Assembly (NCBI RefSeq): GCF_016881005.1
Contig: NZ_JACOPV010000023.1
Coordinates: 1-64,000, forward strand
Length of the DNA: 64,000 bases
From: Pseudomonas arcuscaelestis
GTDB taxonomy: Bacteria; Pseudomonadota; Gammaproteobacteria; Pseudomonadales; Pseudomonadaceae
Direction of reading: 5' to 3'
Positions 34,143 through 43,003 of the stretch are shown one piece after another. The position numbers were made by a program, and so were the translations under genes. Every line of letters begins with the position of its first letter. The stretch's first letter is position 1. Under the pieces are notes generated by a model, which made no database searches, was not told the DNA's origin, and worked only from the letters and a program-made list of their open reading frames with translations.

Positions 34143-36518
34143 CTATTTCCTTAACGTGGTGTTCAACCTTTGTTCGAGCGAGGTGAGGATGTTTTGTGTC
34201 GCTGTGTTCACCTCTTCATCATTAAGAGTGCGCGACGGATGCTGCCAGGTCAAGCCTACGGCAAGGCTTTTTCTATCAGGATCAATACCTTTACCCTGAT
34301 AAACATCAAACAGCCTGAGGTCTGTAAGCCATTCGCCTGCATTGTCACGAATTACTTCAAGCACCGAGCTCGAAGCAACATCATGTCCTGCCACCAAGGC
34401 CAGGTCACGGCGCACTTCCGGGAATTTCGACAGCTCGCTGAACTTCGGCAAGCGGCCATCGGCAACTTCACCCAGTACCAGCTCGAAGACGAATACAGGA
34501 CGGTCTAGACCCAGGGTCTTGGCAAGCTCAGGGTGGATAGCCCCTAAGTAACCTACCTCACGACCCCCACGCTCAATACGGGCAGTTTGACCTGGGTGCA
34601 AGGCCGGGTGCTTGCCAGGAACGAAGCTGAACTCGGCGAGCGAGCCAGAGAAGCCCAGAACAGCTTCAACGTCGGCTTTAACATCAAAGAAGTCGATGGT
34701 GTCGCGACTGTTCGCCCAGCCTTCCGGCAGACGGCTGCCACACACCACGCCCGCAAGCATAGGCTCCTGTTTGAGGTCACCCAACTGGCCAACGAAACGC
34801 AGGCCGCTTTCAAACAGGCGTACACGATCCTGCTGACGGTTGAGGTTGTGCTGCAGCGATTTGACCAGGCCTGGCCACAACGAGGCGCGCATGGCCGCCA
34901 TATCGCTGGAGATCGGATTGGCCAGCAGCAGTGGCTCCACGCCTGGCGTGAACAGTTCGAACAGTTTCGGATCGATGAAGCTATAGGTGATCGCCTCCTG
35001 GTAGCCGCGAGCAACCAGCAAACGGCGCAAGGCTGGCAGTTCACCACGGGCTTCAGCCTTGGCTTGCGGGGCCAGGCGAGCTTGCGGATAACGAACCGGT
35101 AGACGGTTGTAGCCGTACAAACGGGCCAACTCTTCGATCAGGTCGACCTCAAGGCTGATGTCGAAGCGATGGCTTGGTACTTCCACCTGCCACTGCCCTT
35201 CTCCAGCGGTGGTCTTCAGGCCCAGGCCGTTGAGCAGTTGCTCGACCTCAATGCCAGCCATTTCCATGCCCAGCATTTGGCTCAAGCGTTCGGCGCGCAG
35301 GGTGATCGGCGCAACCTTCGGCAAGTGCTCTTCGCTGGTGACATCGACCACAGGACCGGCTTCGCCGCCGACAATCTCCAGCAGCAGCGCAGTCGCACGC
35401 TCGATGGCCTCGCGAGCCAGTTGCGAGTCAACGCCACGCTCGTAGCGGTGCGATGCATCGGTGTGCAGGCCGTATGAACGCGCCTTACCAGCAACCGAGA
35501 TCGGTTCGAAGAAGGCGCTTTCGAGGAAGATGTCACGGGTGGTGTCGGATACACCGCTGTGCTCGCCACCCATGACGCCGGCGATGGCCAGGGCACGAGA
35601 GTGGTCAGCAATAACCAGGGTATCGCTACGCAGTGCCACTTCCTGACCATCGAGCAGAACGAGCTTCTCGCCCTCCTCGGCCATGCGCACACGGATACCG
35701 CCGTTGATTTCGGCGAGATCAAAGGCGTGCATCGGCTGGCCCAGTTCGAGCATCACATAGTTGGTGATGTCGACAGCCGCGTCGATGCTGCGTACGTCGG
35801 AGCGACGCAGACGCTCAACCATCCACAGCGGGGTTGGGCGCGACAGGTCGACATTGCGGATAACACGACCCAGGTAACGTGGGCAGGCTGCGGGCGCCAG
35901 AACTTCAACCGGACGCACTTCATCATGGACGGCGGCAACGGCCGGCACGGCCAGGCGAGTGACCGGCACGTCGTACAAGGCACCTACGTCACGCGCCAGA
36001 CCCGCCACCGACAGGCAGTCGCCCCGGTTAGGGGTCAAGCCGATCTCGATGCTGGCGTCGTCCAGATCCAGGTACACGCGAATGTCTTCGCCCACCGGTG
36101 CATCAGCTGCCAGTTCCAACAGGCCGTCATTCTCTTCGCTGATCTGCAGTTCTGCAGCCGAGCACAGCATGCCGTTGGACTCAACGCCACGCAGTTTGGC
36201 CTTCTTGATTTTGAAATCGCCCGGCAGCTCGGCACCAATCATGGCGAACGGGATCTTCAGGCCAGGGCGCACGTTAGGCGCGCCACACACTACCTGGAAA
36301 GTCTCGCTGCCGCTGCTGACCTGGCACACGCGCAACTTGTCAGCATCGGGATGTTGTTCGGTGCTCAGCACCTCACCCACGATGATGCCGCTGAACTGGC
36401 CGGCAGCCGGCGTTACGCTGTCGACTTCAAGGCCGGCCATCGAAAGACGAGCAACCAGCTCGTCTCGGGATACCTGCGGGTTTACCCAACCGCGCAGCCA
36501 TTTTTCACTGAATTTCAT
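34143..36518 (-). CDS. pheT: Phenylalanyl-tRNA synthetase beta subunit
   Basis: A 791-residue PheRS beta chain. It has the N-terminal EMAP-like tRNA-binding domain (GEVLSTEQHPDADKLRVCQV, about 40-150), the B3/B4 editing domain (about 210-400), B5 and the C-terminal anticodon-binding fold (FPEVRRDLALV, about 700-790). With PheS it charges tRNA-Phe and edits Tyr-tRNA-Phe. Length is normal. It starts 36 bases after pheS. Confidence 0.99.
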   Translation of the reverse strand: MKFSEKWLRGWVNPQVSRDELVARLSMAGLEVDSVTPAAGQFSGIIVGEVLSTEQHPDADKLRVCQVSSGSETFQVVCGAPNVRPGLKIPFAMIGAELPGDFKIKKAKLRGVESNGMLCSAAELQISEENDGLLELAADAPVGEDIRVYLDLDDASIEIGLTPNRGDCLSVAGLARDVGALYDVPVTRLAVPAVAAVHDEVRPVEVLAPAACPRYLGRVIRNVDLSRPTPLWMVERLRRSDVRSIDAAVDITNYVMLELGQPMHAFDLAEINGGIRVRMAEEGEKLVLLDGQEVALRSDTLVIADHSRALAIAGVMGGEHSGVSDTTRDIFLESAFFEPISVAGKARSYGLHTDASHRYERGVDSQLAREAIERATALLLEIVGGEAGPVVDVTSEEHLPKVAPITLRAERLSQMLGMEMAGIEVEQLLNGLGLKTTAGEGQWQVEVPSHRFDISLEVDLIEELARLYGYNRLPVRYPQARLAPQAKAEARGELPALRRLLVARGYQEAITYSFIDPKLFELFTPGVEPLLLANPISSDMAAMRASLWPGLVKSLQHNLNRQQDRVRLFESGLRFVGQLGDLKQEPMLAGVVCGSRLPEGWANSRDTIDFFDVKADVEAVLGFSGSLAEFSFVPGKHPALHPGQTARIERGGREVGYLGAIHPELAKTLGLDRPVFVFELVLGEVADGRLPKFSELSKFPEVRRDLALVAGHDVASSSVLEVIRDNAGEWLTDLRLFDVYQGKGIDPDRKSLAVGLTWQHPSRTLNDEEVNTATQNILTSLEQRLNTTLRK

Positions 36519-36554
36519 CCTGCTCTCCTGAAAGATTCGTTACGGGTGCGCGAC

Positions 36555-37571
36555 CTAGCGAAATTGCGCAAGGAACCGCAAGTCGTTGTCGAAGAACAGG
36601 CGCAAATCGTTGACGCCGTAACGCAGCATGGCCAGGCGCTCGGCACCCATGCCGAAGGCAAAGCCCTGGAACTCTTCCGGATCAATGCCAGACATGCGCA
36701 GCACGTTCGGGTGAACCATGCCGCAACCCATGACTTCCAGCCAGCCGGTCTGCTTACACACGCGGCAACCTTTGCCGCTGCACATCACGCACTGGATGTC
36801 GACTTCAGCCGAAGGCTCGGTGAAGGGGAAGAAGGACGGACGGAAGCGTACCGCCAGTTCCTTTTCGAAGAACACCCGCAGGAACTCTTCGATGGTGCCT
36901 TTGAGATCGGCGAAATTGATGTCGCGATCGATCAGCAGGCCTTCGACCTGGTGAAACATCGGCGAGTGGGTCAGGTCCGAGTCGCAGCGATAAACGCGGC
37001 CCGGGCAAACAATGCGGATTGGCGGCTGGCTGGACTCCATGGTCCGCACCTGCACCGGCGAGGTGTGGGTACGCAGCAGCATGTTGGCATTGAAGTAGAA
37101 GGTGTCATGCATTGCCCGGGCCGGGTGGTGGCCGGGAATGTTGAGCGCTTCGAAGTTGTGGTAGTCGTCTTCAACCTCAGGGCCTTCGGCAATGCCGTAG
37201 CCAATGTGGGTGAAGAACTGCTCGATGCGCTCCAGCGTACGGGTGATCGGATGCAGACCGCCTGAGGTCTGGCCACGGCCCGGCAAGGTCACATCAATGC
37301 ATTCGGCAGCCAGACGGGCGCTGAGTTCGGCTTCTTCGAAAGCAGCCTTGCGCGCGTTGAGCACCTCGGTGACGCGTTCCTTGGCGTCGTTGATCAGCGC
37401 GCCCACTTTCGGCCGCTCTTCGGCAGGCATGTTGCCCAGGGTCTTCATCACCTGAGTCAGTTCGCCTTTCTTGCCAAGGAATTGAACCCGGATCTGTTCC
37501 AGGGCATTGATGTCTTCAGCGCGTTCCACGGCCTCCAGGGCTTGGGAGACCAGCGCGTCCAGGTTTTCCAT
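36555..37571 (-). CDS. pheS: Phenylalanyl-tRNA synthetase alpha subunit
   Basis: A 338-residue class II synthetase catalytic chain. Motif 2 is around QVRTMESSQPPIRIVCPGRV, and motif 3 is GFAFGMGAERLAMLRYGV near the C-terminus. An N-terminal coiled coil (1-85) binds tRNA. The leader between rplT and pheS contains two hairpins that could terminate or attenuate transcription. Confidence 0.99.
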   Translation of the reverse strand: MENLDALVSQALEAVERAEDINALEQIRVQFLGKKGELTQVMKTLGNMPAEERPKVGALINDAKERVTEVLNARKAAFEEAELSARLAAECIDVTLPGRGQTSGGLHPITRTLERIEQFFTHIGYGIAEGPEVEDDYHNFEALNIPGHHPARAMHDTFYFNANMLLRTHTSPVQVRTMESSQPPIRIVCPGRVYRCDSDLTHSPMFHQVEGLLIDRDINFADLKGTIEEFLRVFFEKELAVRFRPSFFPFTEPSAEVDIQCVMCSGKGCRVCKQTGWLEVMGCGMVHPNVLRMSGIDPEEFQGFAFGMGAERLAMLRYGVNDLRLFFDNDLRFLAQFR

Positions 37572-37590
37572 GTACAGACTCCAGATACAA

Positions 37591-37622
37591 AATAGGGGAA
37601 GAGCGCAGGCTCTTCCCCTATT
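37591..37622 (-). terminator. Strong hairpin in the pheS leader (terminator or attenuator)
   Basis: AATAGGGGAAGAGC pairs perfectly over 14 bp with GCTCTTCCCCTATT around loop GCAG. Read on the minus strand it ends TATTTTG, a short U-tract, 20 bases before the pheS start. It either ends the thrS-rplT transcript or attenuates pheST. Confidence 0.75.
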
Positions 37623-37632
37623 AAGACGTTAA

Positions 37633-37660
37633 CACCTGGCGCCGGAAATGACGCCGGGTG
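37633..37660 (-). promoter_or_regulatory. Second hairpin between rplT and pheS
   Basis: CACCTGGCG pairs with CGCCGGGTG (9 bp, one G-T) around a 10-base loop, upstream of the stronger hairpin. No Phe-rich leader peptide is visible between rplT and the hairpins, unlike the E. coli pheM leader. Confidence 0.5.
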
Positions 37661-37673
37661 ATTGTCGGGGTAC

Positions 37674-38030
37674 TTAAGCCAGCGAGGCTTTAGCTTTCTC
37701 GACAATCGCAGCAAACGCCGCTTTTTCGTTCACTGCCAGATCAGCCAGAACCTTACGGTCGATTTCGATCGACGCTTTTTTCAGGCCAGCGATCAGGCGG
37801 CTGTAGGACAGACCGTTGATACGCGCACCAGCGTTGATACGAGCGATCCACAGAGCGCGGAACTGACGTTTTTTCTGACGACGGTCGCGGTAGGCGTATT
37901 GGCCTGCCTTGATGACCGCTTGCTTGGCAACACGGAATACGCGCGAGCGTGCACCGTAGTAACCTTTAGCCAGTTTCAGAATTTTCTTGTGACGCTTACG
38001 AGCGATGACGCCACGCTTTACACGAGCCAT
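37674..38030 (-). CDS. rplT: 50S ribosomal protein L20
   Basis: A 118-residue L20, an essential early assembly protein of the large subunit. The N-terminal basic tail (MARVKRGVIARKRHKKILKL) and FRALWIARINAGAR are characteristic. It lies 29 bases after rpmI. In other bacteria L20 represses the rpmI-rplT mRNA; no specific structure was established here. Confidence 0.99.
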   Translation of the reverse strand: MARVKRGVIARKRHKKILKLAKGYYGARSRVFRVAKQAVIKAGQYAYRDRRQKKRQFRALWIARINAGARINGLSYSRLIAGLKKASIEIDRKVLADLAVNEKAAFAAIVEKAKASLA

Positions 38031-38059
38031 GAGTAACTTCCTCTATCTAGATCCAAAAA

Positions 38060-38254
38060 TTAACGAAGGCGCAGCATGCGCTCGACTTTTGCCACGTCCG
38101 ACGGGTGCAGCAAGCTGCTACCACGAAGTTGACGCTTACGCTTAGTCGACATTTTGGTCAGGATGTGGCTCTTGAAAGCGTGTTTGTGCTTGATGCCGTT
38201 AGCCGTTTTCAAGAAACGCTTGGCTGCACCGCTTTTGGTTTTCATTTTTGGCAT
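38060..38254 (-). CDS. rpmI: 50S ribosomal protein L35
   Basis: A 64-residue L35 with the usual MPKMKTKSGAAKRFLKTANG start and a basic, Arg/Lys-rich core. It lies between infC and rplT in the conserved order. Confidence 0.99.
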   Translation of the reverse strand: MPKMKTKSGAAKRFLKTANGIKHKHAFKSHILTKMSTKRKRQLRGSSLLHPSDVAKVERMLRLR

Positions 38255-38314
38255 GTTCGGATACTCCGCATTCAGTTGATAAACATAACCGCAAGGCCTG
38301 CCGTGCCCTGGTGG

Positions 38315-38863
38315 TTATTTCTTTTTCTTGGGGGCGATGACCATCAAAAGCTGGCGTCCTTCCATCTTCGGATGCTGTTCGACGGTTCCGTATTCGGCAA
38401 GATCAGCTTCGATCCGCTTCAACAGTTCCATACCCAGCTCCTGGTGGGCCATCTCACGACCACGGAATCTCAGAGAGATTTTGGTCTTGTCCCCATCACT
38501 AAGGAAACGTACCAGGTTGCGTAGTTTTACCTGGTAATCCCCTTCCTCCGTCCCTGGACGAAACTTGATTTCTTTGATCTGGATGACTTTCTGGTTCTTC
38601 TTCGCCGCGGCCTGCTGCTTCTTCTTTTCGAACAGGCTCTTGCCGTAATCCATGACTTTGCAGACAGGAGGTACAGCATCAGCAGAAATTTCTACCAGGT
38701 CCAGCTTCGCTTCTTCAGCGATACGAAGCGCTTCACCAATCGAGACGATGCCCAACTGCTCGCCGTCAACGCCAATTAACCGAACCTCGAGTGCCGAGAT
38801 ATTCTCGTTGATCGGGGCCTTCGGTACAGCTCGTTTGTCTTGTCTCATATCACGCTTAATAAT
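38315..38863 (-). CDS. infC: Translation initiation factor IF-3 (AUU start)
   Basis: A 182-residue IF-3. The conserved N-terminus reads (M)IKRDMRQDKRAVPKAPINE, and the N-terminal extension before MRQDKR has no ATG, GTG or TTG but a run of ATT codons at 38866, 38863 and 38860. ATT at 38863 has GGAG five bases upstream. AUU starts are the known device by which IF-3 represses its own translation. An internal ATG at 38848 would give a 177-residue form. The start lies three bases from the thrS stop. The C-domain (FRPGTEEGDYQVKLRNLVRF) is intact. Confidence 0.97.
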   Translation of the reverse strand: MIKRDMRQDKRAVPKAPINENISALEVRLIGVDGEQLGIVSIGEALRIAEEAKLDLVEISADAVPPVCKVMDYGKSLFEKKKQQAAAKKNQKVIQIKEIKFRPGTEEGDYQVKLRNLVRFLSDGDKTKISLRFRGREMAHQELGMELLKRIEADLAEYGTVEQHPKMEGRQLLMVIAPKKKK

Positions 38864-38865
38864 AA

Positions 38866-40788
38866 TTACTCCGAATCTTGGCGACCACGCCGGGAAACCG
38901 CTTGCGCGAGCAAGTCCGCGAACTCGGCGACGGGCATTGAGCCCAGGTCAGCACCTTCACGGGTACGCACAGCGACAGTTTGCGTTTCGACTTCCCGATC
39001 CCCGATAACTAGGAGATAAGGAACCTTGAGCAAGGTATGCTCGCGGATCTTAAAGCCAATTTTCTCATTTCTCAAGTCGGACTTGGCACGAAAACCGCTT
39101 TCGGCCAGAGTTTTTTCCACTTGTTGAGCAAATTCGGCTTGTTTGTCGGTGATATTCATCACCACCGCCTGAGTTGGCGCTAGCCAGGCCGGGAACGCAC
39201 CTTCGTAGTGCTCGATCAGAATTCCGACGAAACGCTCGAACGAACCGAGGATGGCACGGTGCAGCATGACAGGATGCTTGCGGCCGTTGTCTTCGGACAC
39301 GAACTCTGCGCCCAGGCGAATTGGCAGGTTGAAGTCGAGCTGCAGGGTACCACACTGCCAGACACGACCGAGGCAATCCTTGAGCGAGAATTCGATTTTC
39401 GGACCGTAGAAAGCGCCTTCACCTGGCTGCAGGTCGTATGGCAGACCGGCGCTGTCAAGCGCGGACGCCAACGCCGCTTCGGCGCGATCCCACAGCTCAT
39501 CAGAACCAACACGCTTTTCAGGACGAGTGGACAGCTTCATCACCACGTCGGTAAAGCCGAAGTCCGCATAGACATCCATGGTCAGCTTGATGAAAGCCGC
39601 AGATTCGGACTGCATCTGCTCTTCAGTGCAGAAGATGTGCGCATCGTCTTGGGTAAAGCCACGCACACGCATGATGCCATGCAGAGCACCCGACGGCTCG
39701 TTGCGGTGGCAAGCACCGAATTCGGCCAGACGCAGCGGCAATTCGCGGTAGCTCTTCAGGCCCTGATTGAACACCTGCACGTGGCAAGGGCAGTTCATCG
39801 GCTTGATGGCGTAGTCGCGGTTTTCCGACTGCGTGGTGAACATGTTGTCGGCGTAGTTGGCCCAGTGACCAGACTTCTCCCACAACGAACGGTCAACAAC
39901 CTGCGGGGTCTTGATCTCGAGGTAGCCGTTGTCACGTTGCACCTTGCGCATGTACTGCTCGAGCACCTGGTACAGCGTCCAACCGTTAGGGTGCCAGAAC
40001 ACCATGCCCGGCGCCTCTTCCTGGAGATGGAACAAACCCAGGCGCTTGCCGATTTTACGGTGATCGCGTTTTTCCGCTTCTTCAATGCGCTGAATGTAGG
40101 CAGCCAACTGTTTTTTGTCGGCCCAGGCAGTGCCATAGACACGCTGCAGCTGCTCGTTTTTGGCATCGCCACGCCAGTAGGCGCCGGACAACTTGGTCAG
40201 CTTGAACGATTTGAGGAAGCGGGTGTTCGGCACGTGCGGACCGCGGCACATGTCGACATATTCTTCGTGGTAGTACAGGCCCATGGCCTGTTCATCCGGC
40301 ATGTCTTCGACCAGTCGCAGCTTGTAGTCTTCGCCACGCGCCTTGAAGACCTCGATTACCTCGGCACGCGGGGTAACTTTTTTGATGACATCGTAGTCGG
40401 TGTCGATCAACTGCTGCATGCGCTGCTCGATAGCAGCCATGTCTTCAGGTGTGAAGGGACGCTCGTAGGCGATGTCGTAGTAGAAGCCTTCGTCGATGAC
40501 CGGACCGATAACCATTTTAGCGGTCGGGTACAACTGCTTGACTGCGTGGCCAACCAGGTGGGCGCACGAGTGACGGATAATCTCCAGCCCCTCTTCGTCC
40601 TTGGGTGTAATGATTTGCAGCTTGGCGTCGTGCTCGATCAGGTCACTGGCATCTACCAGCTTGCCATCAACCTTGCCTGCTACGGTGGCCTTGGCCAGGC
40701 CTGCACCAATGGATGCGGCGACTTCGGCTACGGATACGGCCTTGTCGAACGAACGTTGACTGCCATCGGGAAGAGTAATAATGGGCAT
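38866..40788 (-). CDS. thrS: Threonyl-tRNA synthetase
   Basis: A 640-residue class II synthetase. Order: TGS domain (1-60), editing domain (60-225) with HSCAHLVGHAVKQLYP, the catalytic core with the zinc-binding Cys in NCPCHVQVF and motif 3 around VMLHRAILGSFERFVGIL, and the C-terminal anticodon-binding domain. ATG 40788 has GAGGAGG upstream. It is the first gene of the translation operon; the 326 bases upstream to 41,114 hold its leader, in which I recognise no specific element. Confidence 0.99.
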   Translation of the reverse strand: MPIITLPDGSQRSFDKAVSVAEVAASIGAGLAKATVAGKVDGKLVDASDLIEHDAKLQIITPKDEEGLEIIRHSCAHLVGHAVKQLYPTAKMVIGPVIDEGFYYDIAYERPFTPEDMAAIEQRMQQLIDTDYDVIKKVTPRAEVIEVFKARGEDYKLRLVEDMPDEQAMGLYYHEEYVDMCRGPHVPNTRFLKSFKLTKLSGAYWRGDAKNEQLQRVYGTAWADKKQLAAYIQRIEEAEKRDHRKIGKRLGLFHLQEEAPGMVFWHPNGWTLYQVLEQYMRKVQRDNGYLEIKTPQVVDRSLWEKSGHWANYADNMFTTQSENRDYAIKPMNCPCHVQVFNQGLKSYRELPLRLAEFGACHRNEPSGALHGIMRVRGFTQDDAHIFCTEEQMQSESAAFIKLTMDVYADFGFTDVVMKLSTRPEKRVGSDELWDRAEAALASALDSAGLPYDLQPGEGAFYGPKIEFSLKDCLGRVWQCGTLQLDFNLPIRLGAEFVSEDNGRKHPVMLHRAILGSFERFVGILIEHYEGAFPAWLAPTQAVVMNITDKQAEFAQQVEKTLAESGFRAKSDLRNEKIGFKIREHTLLKVPYLLVIGDREVETQTVAVRTREGADLGSMPVAEFADLLAQAVSRRGRQDSE

Positions 40789-41114
40789 GGCGCCTCCTCT
40801 CCTAGTGGTGACCCCTACCAAAGGTCACGTGGGTTGGGATGAGCCAGTACAAGATCCGCCCCTGTCTTTGCACAAGCAAAGCCTGCCTCACAGTGGCAGA
40901 AGCCCGAACGCCTGCCAGGGAACGAACCAGAGTGACTGGAATAAAAAGGGAATTGCAAGCTACAAGCCGTAAGTAAAAGCTGGCGGCAATTTCAAGCTAG
41001 GCATGCTAGCACAAAGCTTAGCGACCACTGAGGGGAACTTGAGGGGAAATTTTCCGCTCAGAGTTTCTGAAGCGACCTACTCTTGTGAAACTAGACCCCA
41101 AGGAGTGTTTGGCT

Positions 41115-41411
41115 ATGCGACTTCCGTCTTTTCTGGCCCTGGCGGCTGCTTCTGCTCTGTTACTGCCGCTGGGCGCCAGTGCCGGCCAGCTACCTGCCGA
41201 TTACCAGACATCCTGCGTGGCTCAGGCACAGAAGCAAGGCCTGACCCAGGACAAAGCCGTAATTCACTGCAAATGCGCCGGAGATGTGCTTGAAAAAAAC
41301 CTCAGCGATAAAGAGATCAAGGACCTCGACACCCTGCAGGATGGCGTAGATGCAAGCGTAATGAAGCGCGCGCAAGAAAAAGTCGCAGCGGTCTGCGGCC
41401 CGAAAAAATAG
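41115..41411 (+). CDS. Small periplasmic protein, hypothetical
   Basis: A 98-residue protein with a Sec signal peptide (MRLPSFLALAAASALLLPLG, cleavage near ASA-GQ). The mature part has four Cys (TSCVAQAQ, IHCKCAGD, AAVCGPKK), probably forming disulfides. ATG 41115 has AAGGAGTG upstream; a GTG ten codons earlier is less likely. The family is not recognised. It is divergent from thrS and ends 160 bases before the cold-shock gene. Confidence 0.75.
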   Translation: MRLPSFLALAAASALLLPLGASAGQLPADYQTSCVAQAQKQGLTQDKAVIHCKCAGDVLEKNLSDKEIKDLDTLQDGVDASVMKRAQEKVAAVCGPKK

Positions 41412-41570
41412 GCCTTTGGCCGGATAATCCATCGCTAAATTGCTCCAGATCAGCAATCTGCGAAGGTAAAAGGGGCTACAAGCCCATATTTATACTATGA
41501 TGGTCGCGTGCACCCTGTTGGCCTCGGCAACACCGCACTACCGAAAATCATGTTTCCTGGAGATACACCC

Positions 41571-41783
41571 ATGTCTAATCGCCAAACCGGCACCGTAAAA
41601 TGGTTCAACGATGAGAAAGGCTTCGGCTTCATCACTCCACAAGGTGGCGGCGACGACCTGTTCGTTCACTTCAAGGCTATCGAATCTGACGGTTTCAAAA
41701 GCCTGAAAGAAGGCCAGACCGTTTCCTTCGTTGCCGAAAAAGGCCAGAAGGGCATGCAGGCTGCACAAGTTCGTCCAGAGTAA
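41571..41783 (+). CDS. Cold-shock protein (CspA family)
   Basis: A 70-residue CSD protein with both RNA-binding motifs: KGFGFITP (RNP1) and DLFVHF (RNP2). It binds single-stranded nucleic acid as an RNA chaperone. ATG 41571 has TGGAG nine to ten bases upstream. The long 5' region after 41,412 is typical of csp mRNAs. A strong terminator follows. It may be CapB/CspD-type rather than cold-induced; sequence alone does not say. Confidence 0.97.
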   Translation: MSNRQTGTVKWFNDEKGFGFITPQGGGDDLFVHFKAIESDGFKSLKEGQTVSFVAEKGQKGMQAAQVRPE

Positions 41784-41796
41784 GCTCTGACCGAAT

Positions 41797-41827
41797 AAAA
41801 AAACCCGTCCATGTGGCGGGTTTTTTT
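41797..41827 (+). terminator. Rho-independent terminator after the cold-shock gene
   Basis: AAAAACCCG pairs with CGGGTTTTT around a 9-base loop, with a T-run on the plus strand and an A-run on the other, so it can act in both directions between convergent genes. Confidence 0.92.
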
Positions 41828-41847
41828 GTGCCTGCGAGAAACGGAAA

Positions 41848-42162
41848 TCAGCCGCAGTTAACGCTAATAACCACACCTTGCGCATTGGTGTGCAAATTCA
41901 GGCGCTCGGAACGGTAATCCATGGTCATGACATCATTCGGGCCAAGCGCATGCGCCATTTGCGATCCGCTGGCCTTGCGCGCTTGCTCGACCAAAGCTGG
42001 CGTTGCTTGCTTGCCGACGGCGAACTCGGCGCCGCTTGCCTGACAACGGCCGTCGTTGTTCGCCACTGCAGCCTCCGGGGCCTTGGACGACGAACCACTA
42101 TTGCTGCTACAACCGGCCAATACGGCAACTGCTACCAGGCTCATCAGTGATGCACGGAACAT
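41848..42162 (-). CDS. I78-family peptidase inhibitor-like lipoprotein
   Basis: A 104-residue lipoprotein with lipobox LAGC (Cys18). After a Ser-rich linker, the C-terminal 65 residues match the I78 inhibitor pattern: RCQASGAEFAVGKQATPALV, then RKASGSQMAHALGP, MTMDYRSERLNL and a final VNCG, with two Cys. Members of the family inhibit serine proteases; the activity here is inferred. ATG 42162 has AAGGAGG upstream. Confidence 0.85.
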   Translation of the reverse strand: MFRASLMSLVAVAVLAGCSSNSGSSSKAPEAAVANNDGRCQASGAEFAVGKQATPALVEQARKASGSQMAHALGPNDVMTMDYRSERLNLHTNAQGVVISVNCG

Positions 42163-42305
42163 GAATCCTCCTTAAAAACGGAATGCTGCTGCCTCTGTGA
42201 CAGCCTCGCTGATTTTTCGTTGCAAAACCCGTCAAGTCTGCCTGAGCCAGCGCGCTCAGGTAAAAACCTAATCGTCACGGAATTTTGCACAAAGTGCATG
42301 GGCAC

Positions 42306-42608
42306 TCAGTACAGGTCTATGTAGTCACTCACAGGTTTTGGCCAGTTGCTGCTCAAAACATTGAACACCTGCAGCACCCAACGCTCATCTGCTGCCGCCT
42401 GCTCCCCCACGCAGCCTGAGCCGGCCGCCCAGGTTTCCAGACGAAAGGCCAAGCCATCCAGATCACGCCCACCTACGACTTGCGATAGCCAGGCAATGCC
42501 ATCGCGACTGACCCGCAACTGGTTGTGCACAGCGTTGCTACCGGCGGCAAGCATGCGGCGTACCGTCTCGACGGTGAATTGTTCGGGGTTGCTCAAGTCG
42601 ATCTGCAC
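42306..42608 (-). CDS. Conserved hypothetical protein, 100 residues
   Basis: A soluble protein with no motif that I recognise (MQIDLSNPEQFTVETVRRML at the start). It begins with GTG at 42608, with GGCGGAA upstream. Base composition and codon use are normal for the region. The 188 bases upstream, up to the next gene, show nothing notable. Confidence 0.65.
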   Translation of the reverse strand: MQIDLSNPEQFTVETVRRMLAAGSNAVHNQLRVSRDGIAWLSQVVGGRDLDGLAFRLETWAAGSGCVGEQAAADERWVLQVFNVLSSNWPKPVSDYIDLY

Positions 42609-42796
42609 AGCACTGTTCCGCCAAGCTGAAAACCATTAGTTTGCCACGCCCCCGCGCTTATGCCTAAGTCGCAGTGCCTGGACCACTCTGGACATGCTCT
42701 ACTGCTGCCTTGGGCGAAGGGCAATCAGGTCTCCGTCTTCATACGCCAGGGCACGGCATTTGAACTCACAGCGCGCAGTTATTTTTGGAAAAGCTT

Positions 42797-43003
42797 ATGA
42801 CAAGCCACATCATCGATGCCGACATCAAGGTCAAGTGGGCCGAAGGCCAAAGCGCCTACAGCCCCGCCAGCGCTGAAGAACTGATGCTGATTGCCGTTGA
42901 CCTATTGGTCAAAGACCTGGGCAATGAGGCTGCCCGCAGCTTCGTCGATCAGGTGTTCGAACGCTACTCGCAGGCTACTTCAGACGCGCAAGCCGCGCAC
43001 TGA
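42797..43003 (+). CDS. Hypothetical protein, 68 residues
   Basis: A small acidic protein (MTSHIIDADIKVKWAEGQSA) with the look of a regulatory or adaptor peptide, family not recognised. ATG 42797 has GGAA eight bases upstream. Its last 29 bases overlap the 3' end of the convergent nucleoside hydrolase gene. Confidence 0.6.
   Translation: MTSHIIDADIKVKWAEGQSAYSPASAEELMLIAVDLLVKDLGNEAARSFVDQVFERYSQATSDAQAAH

Noticed and set aside
35559..37265. 568-codon open frame on the plus strand
   Set aside because: It lies entirely opposite pheT and pheS, which are unmistakable. Antisense frames stay open here because of GC-rich third positions.
39208..40842. 544-codon open frame on the plus strand
   Set aside because: Opposite thrS; no recognisable domain and no ribosome-binding site.
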